Of a DNA stretch of 64,000 nt, positions 37,222 to 45,770 are shown one piece after another. The DNA is from Flavobacteriaceae bacterium GF1. Lineage in GTDB: Bacteria > Bacteroidota > Bacteroidia > Flavobacteriales > Flavobacteriaceae. Position 1 is the first letter of the stretch; each line of letters opens with the position of its first letter. The notes beneath the pieces were generated by a model, which was not told the origin of the DNA, searched no databases, and saw only the letters and a program-made list of their open reading frames with translations. The DNA is taken from assembly GCA_009797885.1 (NCBI GenBank), contig WNKP01000016.1, positions 53,797 through 117,796 of the forward strand, in the 5' to 3' direction. The translations under genes and the position numbers were made by a program.

Positions 37222-38016
37222 TTATTGATTCATTGATTTAGTGGCAGCTAATATAATGGCTAAACCTATCACCAATAGTACCTGAATACCAAGTAAGAGG
37301 TTATTTCCCTTGATAAGGTCGGCCCCTAAGAATCCATGCGCAAAGTTAAGTCCGCCATGGAGCAGAATGGCCAAGAACATGCTACCCTTGGTTCTATTGT
37401 AAAGCCAACTAAAAATCACGCCTACCCCAGTCATCAAAGGGATGTATGCAAAAATCGGCATCTGACCAACGGCCTTGGGAAGAAAGACAAAAAGGGGCAA
37501 ATGCCAGAGGCTCCAAACCAATCCTATGATCAAACCCGTTTTTAGCGGGGAGAATTTTTTTTGTAATCCAGGTTGGGCAAAACCGCGCCAACCGAATTCT
37601 TCTGCAATTGGGCCACCTATTAGTGTATTTATCAAGAAAAAAACCGGGGACAACACAATTGCCAAAATAATTTGGTCATTGCCAAGGCCCATTCCTTCAA
37701 GAACTACGGACATATTGGGCAATTGCCCGTTAAAAATAGTATAGAGTCCTAGGGAAATACATCCCAAGGCAAGAAAAACGAACAAAGCAAAGAGATAATA
37801 CTTTAAGGGAACTTTAGTGATTCTTATTTTTTTGAGGAGCTCCCCTACTCCTCTTTTACCAGTCTCCCTGTAACTCAATAGTATTGCTGCGATGGTCGGG
37901 CCCCACGCTCCCGGCAAAGCCCAAAAATCACTTATAGTACTGGAAAAGTACAATGGACTCCATAAAGTCCAGGATATTAGAAAGGTTAAAACAAAAAATG
38001 ATATGGTTCTATCCAC
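37222..38016 (-). CDS. CPBP-family intramembrane metalloprotease
   Basis: The 264-residue protein starts at GTG and has about seven membrane helices. The CPBP (Abi/Rce1-like) motifs are EEFGWRGFAQPGLQ, the later W-x-x-x-H segment LVWSLWHLPLF and a C-terminal LLHGGLNFAHG. It lies 99 bases downstream of the metallopeptidase gene start side on the same strand order; substrate unknown. Confidence 0.9.
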   Translation of the reverse strand: MDRTISFFVLTFLISWTLWSPLYFSSTISDFWALPGAWGPTIAAILLSYRETGKRGVGELLKKIRITKVPLKYYLFALFVFLALGCISLGLYTIFNGQLPNMSVVLEGMGLGNDQIILAIVLSPVFFLINTLIGGPIAEEFGWRGFAQPGLQKKFSPLKTGLIIGLVWSLWHLPLFVFLPKAVGQMPIFAYIPLMTGVGVIFSWLYNRTKGSMFLAILLHGGLNFAHGFLGADLIKGNNLLLGIQVLLVIGLAIILAATKSMNQ

Positions 38017-38095
38017 ATTTTTGTTACAAAAAAATAAACTAAAACGTCTTCTTACACTTTTGTACTGTATCTGCCGATAAGGTGATAGTACAAAG

Positions 38096-39190
38096 TCACA
38101 TAGCCTTGCTTTTCTTATATTGTTGCGGGGTCATTTCCGTGTGTTGTTTAAACTTTCTAAAAAAAGTGGCATTGGAGGCAAAGCCGCTTTGTGTGGCAAT
38201 GTCTGTGATAGAGATGGCCGGGGTCTCTTGTGACAACAGTCTTTTGGCCTCTTCAATTCGGTAGCTATTGATTAGCCCGTTATAGCTCATATGGTATTGT
38301 GAATTGATCACTTGGCTTAAATAATGGACATTGGTATTGGCTAGATTGGCCAGTTTTTTAATAGTAAGTAGTTTGTTTAAATAGATTTTTTCATTTACCA
38401 TCAGTTCCTCAAGTTTATTCTTGATCTTTTGCTCCGCTCCATCTTTTAGACCGGACTTTTGGTATTTATCGGCATTGACTAAAACCTTGGGGGGGAGAAA
38501 GTAGAGATAAGCGAGTCCAAAAATATGTGACGCAAAGACAATCAGTAAAATGATAAACCTTAAAGAAAAATCGGCCGGTAAAGTCGTATATTCAAGTACT
38601 AGGGAGCTTGATGAGATGATGATCAAACCAATCAAAAGAATTTTTATGAACCCTTCATTGACCTTGGAACGGATAATCGTTTTTGACCTCGTTAGATAAA
38701 TCCAACTTATGATAAGATAACAGGTGATGTATGCTCTAAAACTATTGTTGATTATTCTTTCGAAAATTGGCTTGTCTATGGGATTGGTATGTAATCTATT
38801 CTGAAAAAACGCAATATATTCAGTCTTATAGGAATATGGTTTTAGATGATAATTGTACAACGAAAAAACAATAACCGCAATAACCGGGATAAAATGCAGG
38901 AGGTATATCCATTTGAAGGAAGATTTAGGATATATCCTAAAATGAATGTATCCCAACACGAGTGGACCAATGGCGGCAAACAGTGGCGAACCAATATAAA
39001 ATAGGGCAATCGGTAGATTGCCGTTTTGGAAGAAAAGGAACACTTCATCATATAACGCCAATGACTCGATCAGAACAATTGCCGACAATAGGGATGACGC
39101 TTTTTTCTTTGGTTTGGACGTAAGCAGATAGATAGAAAGGAATATGCCCTGTCCTATCGTTAGTAAACAAAGAAAGAATACGATATCCAT
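38096..39190 (-). CDS. AraC-family regulator with N-terminal membrane domain
   Basis: The 364-residue protein has seven hydrophobic segments in the first about 230 residues and a C-terminal AraC/XylS DNA-binding domain (ANTNVHYLSQVINSQY; SITDIATQSGFASNATFFRKFK). This architecture, a membrane sensor fused to an AraC domain, is common in Flavobacteriia. It is 79 bases upstream of the CPBP gene on the same strand, so it may be cotranscribed with or control it. Confidence 0.92.
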   Translation of the reverse strand: MDIVFFLCLLTIGQGIFLSIYLLTSKPKKKASSLLSAIVLIESLALYDEVFLFFQNGNLPIALFYIGSPLFAAIGPLVLGYIHFRIYPKSSFKWIYLLHFIPVIAVIVFSLYNYHLKPYSYKTEYIAFFQNRLHTNPIDKPIFERIINNSFRAYITCYLIISWIYLTRSKTIIRSKVNEGFIKILLIGLIIISSSSLVLEYTTLPADFSLRFIILLIVFASHIFGLAYLYFLPPKVLVNADKYQKSGLKDGAEQKIKNKLEELMVNEKIYLNKLLTIKKLANLANTNVHYLSQVINSQYHMSYNGLINSYRIEEAKRLLSQETPAISITDIATQSGFASNATFFRKFKQHTEMTPQQYKKSKAM

Positions 39191-39785
39191 AATTTCTTCA
39201 AAACATTGACCGAGACATTTTTCACTTACAATGACGATAACACATCAATTGTGTTACATAAATTAATAAGGGGCTTGGTTATTTCCCAAGCACTATTGGA
39301 AAACAGGAACCACTTCAAAATTTCATGTCCTCGTTTATTCCCAATACTCAGTTCGTCTTTAAATATAGTTCCAGTTTGTCATTCATTCTCAGCTTTATAT
39401 TGGAGAAATATAAAGCATACTCATAGTGATGGTACCACCCTGGTCCCATTAGAAACTTCCTGAACCTTTTATCCTTGGTTTTTGGATACGGACGACACCT
39501 CTAAGGGAATCGATATCCGCTCCTACCAAATTTCCGACAAAAGGGGTATTAGGGATTTTAAAACCCCTGGCATAAGCGCCTGTATTTTCCAATTTATTTC
39601 AGGTTATCTATCACAAAATCATCTATTTACAATAAAGACAGGCCTAATGGAAAAGCCTTGACAATCAAATGGGTGCTATATAAGCTTATTTATTAATACC
39701 ATTAAAAAAGAGAAAGAATGGGACCTTTTGATGGAACAGTATTCAATTGGGCATATTTGTCCACTAAAACAGCGGTTTACCAAAA
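39191..39785. other. Gap with possible gene remnant
   Basis: This 595-base gap lies between two minus-strand genes. Apart from the short minus-strand frame listed at 39449-39598, I see no gene, repeat or clear terminator. The AraC promoter should be near 39200-39300. Confidence 0.45.
39449..39598 (-). pseudogene. Possible C-terminal remnant of a lost gene
   Basis: A 49-codon minus-strand frame without a good start reads like the end of a normal protein (for example TGAYARGFKIPNTPFVG, then LVGADIDSLRGVVRIQKP) and ends with TAA at 39449. Upstream it is closed by a TGA. The composition is coding-like, but I do not recognise the family. It may be a decayed fragment or chance. Confidence 0.25.
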
Positions 39786-42206
39786 CTACTCTACTTGTAA
39801 ACTTCGTATTGGGTTCTGTCGCGCAGCGCGAACGGCTTGGAAGCTTACCGTTACTAATGCAATAAAGAGTACTAAAAAAATGGCGGCACCAAAGACCCAC
39901 CAAGGAATTTCAATGCGATAGGTATAACTTTCCAACCACTGGCCCATAAAATAATTCGCGATAGGAGTCGATATCAAGCCTGAAAACAAAACCAACAAGG
40001 CAAAATCCTTAGAGAGCATTTTGAGTAAGCTCGAAATTGAAGCCCCCAATACTTTTCGTATTCCAATTTCCTTTGTTCTTTTTTCTGCGACAAAAGAAGC
40101 CAGTCCAAACAGGCCCAAACAACTTATTACAATGGCCAATACGGAGAAAATTTCTGATAATCTTCGTAAGCGTTCCTCCGCAACAAATTTTTTCCCGAAC
40201 GCTTCATCCACAAATTCATATTCAAATGGAACATTTGGGGCAATCTTGCCAAATACCTGTTTAATCCTGGTAAGGGACTCTGTTACCTTTTTACTAGGTG
40301 ACAGTTTTAATCCTATCCAGTTGGTATTACCATAATCTATCATGTAGATGGAAGGCTTTACAGGTTCAAAGGGTGATTCGGTCAATAGGTTTTCAACTAC
40401 GCCTATCACCTTATGTGTTCCATCAAACCATCTTATGGTTTCGCCAATTGGGTTTTCCATTTGCATATATTCAACCGCGGCCCTGTTCAGGATATAAGCT
40501 GTGGAATCCGTACCAAAGTCCCTGGAAAAATCCCTTCCTTCTGCCATATCCCATCCCACTGTCCTGCCATAATCATGAGAGACGTAAAAGGTGACTATAT
40601 TAGTAATCAAGTTGGGGTCCTTATCTTCCCATTCAAATCCACCGTTACTATTCCATACTTCGGTCAACGGGCTGGACGATTCTGCAATTTCTGTGACCGC
40701 CCCAGAATTTTTTAACGACTCCCTGAGTAGATTGTACTTGCCTTCGTAATCCCCAGTATTCTTGGGAATCATAATCAACTGGTCCCTATCGTATCCAACT
40801 GGTCGGTCCTTGGTGTGCTGAATTTGTCGATTGATTATAACAGTTCCGACCATAAGAATTATCGAAACCGTAAATTGGACGACCACCAAAGCCTTACGGA
40901 AAAATGCCTCGGATTTACCAGATTGCGTGGTCCCCTTCAGCGCTTTCAAAGGACGAAAGGAAGACAAATAAAGAGATGGATAACTTCCTGCCAGAAGACT
41001 TGTAATCAATACCAATCCCAGGCCAATCAACCAAAACAAAGAGTTTGAGTGGGGAAAGACCATCTGTTTTCCCGCTAAGTCATTGAATGACGGTAAAAAC
41101 AAAACGACAAGCGCGCAAGCCACCATGAAAGCTATGGAAGTCACCAAGAAGGATTCGAACATAAACTGCGTGATCAACTGATATTTGTCGGACCCCACTG
41201 TCTTTCGGATTCCCACTTCCTTGGCCCTTCTCTGGGCCCGAGCAGTGGCAAGGTTCATAAAATTAATACACGCCAGCAATAGCACAAAAATTCCGATAAT
41301 ACCAAACATCCTAACATAGGCTATAGCTCCACCAATGGACAGGCCATTCTTAAAACTACTTTTTAAGTGCCAATCTTTCATGGGGTGAACAAAGATTTCG
41401 GGATTGCTCTGTTTAGTGCCATCCGGGACATGATTGTAGACGGCATTCTTTATTTTTTCATTAACCGCCTTCATAGTCGACCCATTCCTTATCTGTACAT
41501 AAACCTGATAGGAATTGTTATCCCACAAATTTCGATCTCTTGCTGTTTTTACCCATTCGTTGGTAGCGACATAATGATCCCAAGGGGCAATAAAATTTAA
41601 TTTTTTGAATCCGGATTCAAAGGAAAGGGCATCAAAAATATTCGAATTTTTGGGAAGATCCTCAAAAACCCCCCTCACCGTCGCATACTGGTCATTATTC
41701 ACTTTTATTGCCGCTCCCATAGGGTTTTGATTTCCGAAAAGCTCTTTCGCAGTTGACTCGGAAAGAACAATGGAGTTAGGATCCCCAAGTGCACTTTTAT
41801 CACCCTTCAGCATGTTCAGGGAGAACATCCTTAGGGCATCTTCTTCCATGAATACACCAAACATGGCGAGGTTTTTTTCTTCGAACGATAGGATGTTATC
41901 CCCCGGAAATGAACCCATGACCACATATTTAAAATCATCGCCATAAACGTTTCTTAGCTCACTGGCCAAGGGATAAGGTAAGGTATACCGAGTGCGGGTC
42001 TCACCATCAAAAGTTTTATTTATTAATATTTGTCCAATCGCATCGTAGTTGCCAAAAGACTTATTGAACGCAGTCTCATCATGAATCCACAGACCAATGA
42101 GTATTGCTATTGTCAAGCCAATGGCCAATCCCCCAATGTTGATTATGGAATACGTCCTATTCTTTAAAAGGTTGCGCCATGCTATTTTTAGGTAACTACG
42201 TATCAC
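39786..42206 (-). CDS. MacB/FtsX-type ABC transporter permease
   Basis: The 806-residue protein starts at GTG (MIRSYLKIAWRNLLKNRTYS, the typical start) and has two FtsX-type permease halves, each with a large periplasmic MacB-like domain. Core segments are RAKEVGIRKTVGSDKYQLITQ and TKEIGIRKVLGASISSLLK. The ATPase subunit is not encoded beside it, as often in Bacteroidota. Likely a mechanotransmission-type exporter of peptides or drugs; substrate unknown. Confidence 0.92.
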   Translation of the reverse strand: MIRSYLKIAWRNLLKNRTYSIINIGGLAIGLTIAILIGLWIHDETAFNKSFGNYDAIGQILINKTFDGETRTRYTLPYPLASELRNVYGDDFKYVVMGSFPGDNILSFEEKNLAMFGVFMEEDALRMFSLNMLKGDKSALGDPNSIVLSESTAKELFGNQNPMGAAIKVNNDQYATVRGVFEDLPKNSNIFDALSFESGFKKLNFIAPWDHYVATNEWVKTARDRNLWDNNSYQVYVQIRNGSTMKAVNEKIKNAVYNHVPDGTKQSNPEIFVHPMKDWHLKSSFKNGLSIGGAIAYVRMFGIIGIFVLLLACINFMNLATARAQRRAKEVGIRKTVGSDKYQLITQFMFESFLVTSIAFMVACALVVLFLPSFNDLAGKQMVFPHSNSLFWLIGLGLVLITSLLAGSYPSLYLSSFRPLKALKGTTQSGKSEAFFRKALVVVQFTVSIILMVGTVIINRQIQHTKDRPVGYDRDQLIMIPKNTGDYEGKYNLLRESLKNSGAVTEIAESSSPLTEVWNSNGGFEWEDKDPNLITNIVTFYVSHDYGRTVGWDMAEGRDFSRDFGTDSTAYILNRAAVEYMQMENPIGETIRWFDGTHKVIGVVENLLTESPFEPVKPSIYMIDYGNTNWIGLKLSPSKKVTESLTRIKQVFGKIAPNVPFEYEFVDEAFGKKFVAEERLRRLSEIFSVLAIVISCLGLFGLASFVAEKRTKEIGIRKVLGASISSLLKMLSKDFALLVLFSGLISTPIANYFMGQWLESYTYRIEIPWWVFGAAIFLVLFIALVTVSFQAVRAARQNPIRSLQVE

Positions 42207-42586
42207 TATTATCGTTTGTTGTTAGAGGGTAAGGAAGACCTAGTATTTGTAACTGTCATCAAAGTACTTTTTCCACAGCTATATTCATGCCACTATTTAC
42301 AACTAAATGATAGTAAGAACATTAACTTCCAATTGAACGGAAAATAAATTCATTCGTGTAAAAAAAATGGACAGAAATTGTAAAAACTATTTACAGAAAA
42401 AACCGAACAAATTGCACACTTGGGAATTACTTTTCGATGCTATGGGCGAAAGATATGAACGATGGCCTATGACAAAACCCGTTGGACGGATTATTTAAAA
42501 TTGCCGCAGACGACTTTCATTTAAGGATTAATAGGGAACTTGAAGCATGATGAAAATAAAAAAAATTAAAACAAAAGTATATTTAT
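42207..42586. other. Divergent gap between ABC permease and tetR
   Basis: This 380-base gap must hold the ABC permease promoter and part of the tetR promoter. A plus-strand frame (42367-42498, 43 residues, ATG start) reads acceptably but has no motif or RBS, so I do not call it a gene. Confidence 0.4.
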
Positions 42587-42612
42587 TGAACATTGTTCAT
42601 TACTTTTGTTCA
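42587..42612 (+). promoter_or_regulatory. TetR operator and promoter box before tetR
   Basis: TGAACATTGTTCA (42587-42599) is a perfect 13-base palindrome, with an extra TGTTCA half-site at 42607-42612. TACTTTTG (42601-42608) matches the Bacteroidota -7 box TAnnTTTG and overlaps the half-site, so repressor binding would block it. The same palindrome recurs before the efflux genes. If that box is used, transcription starts almost at the tetR ATG (42614). Confidence 0.75.
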
Positions 42613-42613
42613 C

Positions 42614-43231
42614 ATGGGCGTTGCCGAACGAAAATTAAGGGAAAAGGAGCAATTAAAAAACCTCATCCTTAGTGGGGCCAAAAAACTGTTCCTTGAAAAA
42701 GGGATAGAGAAGACCACCATAAGAAACATCGCCGACGAAATTGATTACAGCATCGGGACGGTCTATGTGTACTTCAAGGACAAGGATGAAATTTTCAATG
42801 GGTTGCACTCCCAAGGTTTTCAACAATTACGTTCACTTATGCTCCCGCTTTTAAAAGTCAATGACCCTATGGAAAGGCTCAAGGCCCTCGGTCATATTTA
42901 TGTAGACTTTGCCCTGGATAATCCGGATATGTACGAGCTTATGTTCTCTATGAAAGCGCCTATGGCCTATTTGGAAAAAGCCCGAATGGATGAATGGAAC
43001 GAGGGTCAAGCCACTTTTGAGATCTTGAGGAAAACCGTGGGCGACTGCCTCGAAAAGGGGCATTTTCAGGGACATCAACTGAACCCGTTGACCTATCTCA
43101 TATGGGGGACGGTCCATGGCATATGTTCCTTTAATAGCAATGGACGGATTATGTGCGTCCAAGAGGAACCATCCGAGGAATTGGTACGAAGCAGCTATGA
43201 GGAATTTACGAGCCTGATGGAAAGGTTCTAA
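42614..43231 (+). CDS. TetR-family repressor of RND efflux operon
   Basis: Starting at 42614 (MGVAERKLREKEQLKNLIL), the 205-residue protein has a TetR DNA-binding domain (TTIRNIADEIDYSIGTVYVYFKDKDE) and a ligand-binding helical domain. An earlier ATG at 42593 lies inside the operator and is unlikely. It is followed by a second copy of the operator and the TolC, adaptor and RND pump genes, so it most likely represses both itself and the pump. Confidence 0.93.
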   Translation: MGVAERKLREKEQLKNLILSGAKKLFLEKGIEKTTIRNIADEIDYSIGTVYVYFKDKDEIFNGLHSQGFQQLRSLMLPLLKVNDPMERLKALGHIYVDFALDNPDMYELMFSMKAPMAYLEKARMDEWNEGQATFEILRKTVGDCLEKGHFQGHQLNPLTYLIWGTVHGICSFNSNGRIMCVQEEPSEELVRSSYEEFTSLMERF

Positions 43232-43247
43232 TTTTTTTATCAATTAT

Positions 43248-43278
43248 TGAACATTGTTCATATAAAGAACATTGTTTA
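43248..43278 (+). promoter_or_regulatory. Second TetR operator before efflux genes
   Basis: TGAACATTGTTCA (43248-43260) is identical to the palindrome before tetR. A degenerate second copy GAACATTGTTTA follows at 43266-43277. It lies 17 bases after the tetR stop and about 70-100 bases before the likely TolC start, where it could control a separate pump promoter. Confidence 0.75.
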
Positions 43279-43349
43279 AAATATACATGGATTATGAAAA
43301 CAACCAATCAATTAACAGTATCATAAAAAATGGCAGAAACCCCTTCAAA

Positions 43350-44714
43350 ATGACAAATCAGAATTTAAGATACATTGGCCTATTGGTTTATTTGCTCACC
43401 TTACCCATGGGGGTGAGGTCCCAGTCACCATTGGAAGACTACATTGAGCAGGGCCTGGAAAACAATCAACAGTACATTAGACAACAACTGGAGACCCGTA
43501 TTGCCTTAGAGGAAAACAGGATTTCAAAAAGCTTTTTGACTCCGGATATTTCGTTTGATGCCAGTTACCTTTTGGCCGGCGGCGGGCGAACCATTGATTT
43601 TCCCCTGGGTGACCTCTTCAACCCTGCCTATGCTTCACTCAACGATCTAACAGGGACACAACAATTCCCAACGGACATTGCCAATATCAGTGAGCAGTTC
43701 CTACCCAACGATTTTCACGAAACCAAAATCAAGATAGTGCAGCCCATCCTGAACACCGATATTTATTATGGTGTCAAGGCCAGCAAGGCCAACATCTCTG
43801 TGGCACAGGCCAAGGAGGAGGCCTATAGGAACCAATTGATATTCCAGATCACCAAGGCCTACTATGACCATATGAAGGTACTTGAACAGAAAAAAGTGCT
43901 GGACAACACACGATTGGTACTCAAGGAATCGGTGCGGGTCAATAAAAAGTTCGTACAGTATGACGTTGCCACCAAAGAGGTCATTTACGATGCGCAGGCG
44001 CAGTTGGACCAATTGGATGCACAACTGGCCAACGTGACCAAAGGAATCAATACCTCACGCATCTTCTTTAATTTCCTTTTGAACCGCGACCTGGGAAGTC
44101 CCATTCTAAAGACCGACCCGTCCTCGATTGCCACTGCATTATTGGATAAAGGAACATTGGAGCAGGATGCAATGGCCAACCGCTCGGAATTGCAACAACT
44201 GGATGCTGGGATAGTGGCACAGGACCTTTTGCTAAAGAAGGCAAAAAGCTTTATGGTACCAGAAATCGGTGTAGGCGCGGAATTCGGCTTTCAAGGTTTT
44301 GGTTACACTTTTGAAGGGAACCAAGATTACTATCTGCTCAGTTTTAACCTGAACATCCCCATTCTTCAGGGTAACCGTAATTCGGCCAACATCTCCAAGG
44401 AAAGTTTAAGGAAGGAGCAACTGGAAGCGGACCGCATAGACGTGGAAAACCAGATCAAACTGGAGGTAGCTACCGCCTTTTACGAATACCAGGAGGCTAT
44501 AGAGGTCTACAATGCAAGGACTTCCGAACTGGCCAATGCCAGGGAAAACTTTAAGGTCATAGAAGCAAAATACCGAGAGAACCAAGTATTGCTCATTCAA
44601 TTCAACGAGGTCCGTAATGCCTTGACCACTGCAGAGCTCCAAGAGACCATTGCGCGGTACAACATTAAGATTGCCGAAGCGAACATTAAGAGAACAACCC
44701 AAAATGCATTGTAA
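43350..44714 (+). CDS. TolC-family outer-membrane efflux protein
   Basis: The start at 43350 (MTNQNLRYIGLLVYLLTLP) gives a signal peptide; the longer frame from 43272 adds 26 charged residues before it. The 454-residue protein has the repeated coiled-coil helices of TolC channels (IFQITKAYYDHMKVLEQKKV; EVATAFYEYQEAIEVYNAR). It would form the outer-membrane exit of the tripartite pump whose adaptor and RND genes follow directly. Confidence 0.92.
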   Translation: MTNQNLRYIGLLVYLLTLPMGVRSQSPLEDYIEQGLENNQQYIRQQLETRIALEENRISKSFLTPDISFDASYLLAGGGRTIDFPLGDLFNPAYASLNDLTGTQQFPTDIANISEQFLPNDFHETKIKIVQPILNTDIYYGVKASKANISVAQAKEEAYRNQLIFQITKAYYDHMKVLEQKKVLDNTRLVLKESVRVNKKFVQYDVATKEVIYDAQAQLDQLDAQLANVTKGINTSRIFFNFLLNRDLGSPILKTDPSSIATALLDKGTLEQDAMANRSELQQLDAGIVAQDLLLKKAKSFMVPEIGVGAEFGFQGFGYTFEGNQDYYLLSFNLNIPILQGNRNSANISKESLRKEQLEADRIDVENQIKLEVATAFYEYQEAIEVYNARTSELANARENFKVIEAKYRENQVLLIQFNEVRNALTTAELQETIARYNIKIAEANIKRTTQNAL

Positions 44715-45770
44715 ATGAATTTAAAAAGATATATCATTATCGGACTTCTGGCAGTGGCCGTATCCAACTGCAAAAAGGACTATTCCACCTCCGCTGAACA
44801 AGGCGTGGACCACAGACGAAAATTGGTCAGGGTGACTACCATCCAACCCCTGGAAAATCCCCTTCCAGTACTGGCCACCGGGAAGGTCTCCTCCAAGAAG
44901 GAGATTCTTTTGTCCTTCAAGACCGGGGGAATCATCAAAAGACTTTTCGTAGAAGAAGCGGACCATGTGGAAAGGGGGCAATTGCTTGCTCAATTGAACC
45001 TTTCAGAGATCAACGCTCAGGTCATCAGCGCAAAAAATGCCTTTGAAAAATCCCAAAGGGACCTGGAACGGGCCACCAACCTCTACCGCGATACTGTCGG
45101 AACATTGGAGCAAAAACAAAATGCACAGACCGCCAAGGAAGTCGCCCGGGCCAATCTGGACATCGCCAATTTTAACCTGGAGTATTCCAAGATAAAGGCG
45201 CCAATCAGTGGGACAATCTTCACGAGATTGGTCGAGGTTGGGGAATTGGTACGGCCGGGACAACCGATTTATAAGGTGGGCAGTTCGGGCAGCAATGGTT
45301 CCAAAATACTGCGATTGGGTATTGCGGACAAGGAGATTGACCTGTTCAAGATCGGGGATTCCGCAAGGGTACGGTTTGATGCCTTCCCACAACAAAAGTA
45401 CCTGGCCAAAGTTTCGGAAATTGGACAATCCTCAAACCCCCGCACCGGACTGTTCGAGGTGGAGATTACCCTTAATGGACCATATCCGGAACTCAAGAAC
45501 GGACTGATCGGCGACATTGAGATATTTCCATCAAATCGACCGAAAAGCTTAAAAATCCCCATGAACGCCCTGGTCGAAGGGGTAGATAATGAGGCGGTCA
45601 TCTATTATTCCACCGATGGGGAAACTGCGGAAAGAACCGTGGTCCAAATAGATGCCTTCAGCGGGGATTTTTTTACCGTATCCCAGGTCAATATCCCTGA
45701 AAATGCGATGATTATAACAGAAGGGGCGCCTTATTTACAGAACAATGACACCATAAAAATAGTACAATGA
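44715..45770 (+). CDS. RND efflux periplasmic adaptor lipoprotein
   Basis: The 351-residue protein has a lipoprotein signal peptide (LLAVAVSNC). It shows the membrane-fusion-protein order: biotin-lipoyl half (SFKTGGIIKRLFVEEADHVE), alpha hairpin (about 100-150), second lipoyl half (KIKAPISGTIFTRLVEVGE) and beta-barrel. It starts directly after the TolC stop and overlaps the RND gene by 4 bases (ATGA). Confidence 0.94.
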   Translation: MNLKRYIIIGLLAVAVSNCKKDYSTSAEQGVDHRRKLVRVTTIQPLENPLPVLATGKVSSKKEILLSFKTGGIIKRLFVEEADHVERGQLLAQLNLSEINAQVISAKNAFEKSQRDLERATNLYRDTVGTLEQKQNAQTAKEVARANLDIANFNLEYSKIKAPISGTIFTRLVEVGELVRPGQPIYKVGSSGSNGSKILRLGIADKEIDLFKIGDSARVRFDAFPQQKYLAKVSEIGQSSNPRTGLFEVEITLNGPYPELKNGLIGDIEIFPSNRPKSLKIPMNALVEGVDNEAVIYYSTDGETAERTVVQIDAFSGDFFTVSQVNIPENAMIITEGAPYLQNNDTIKIVQ

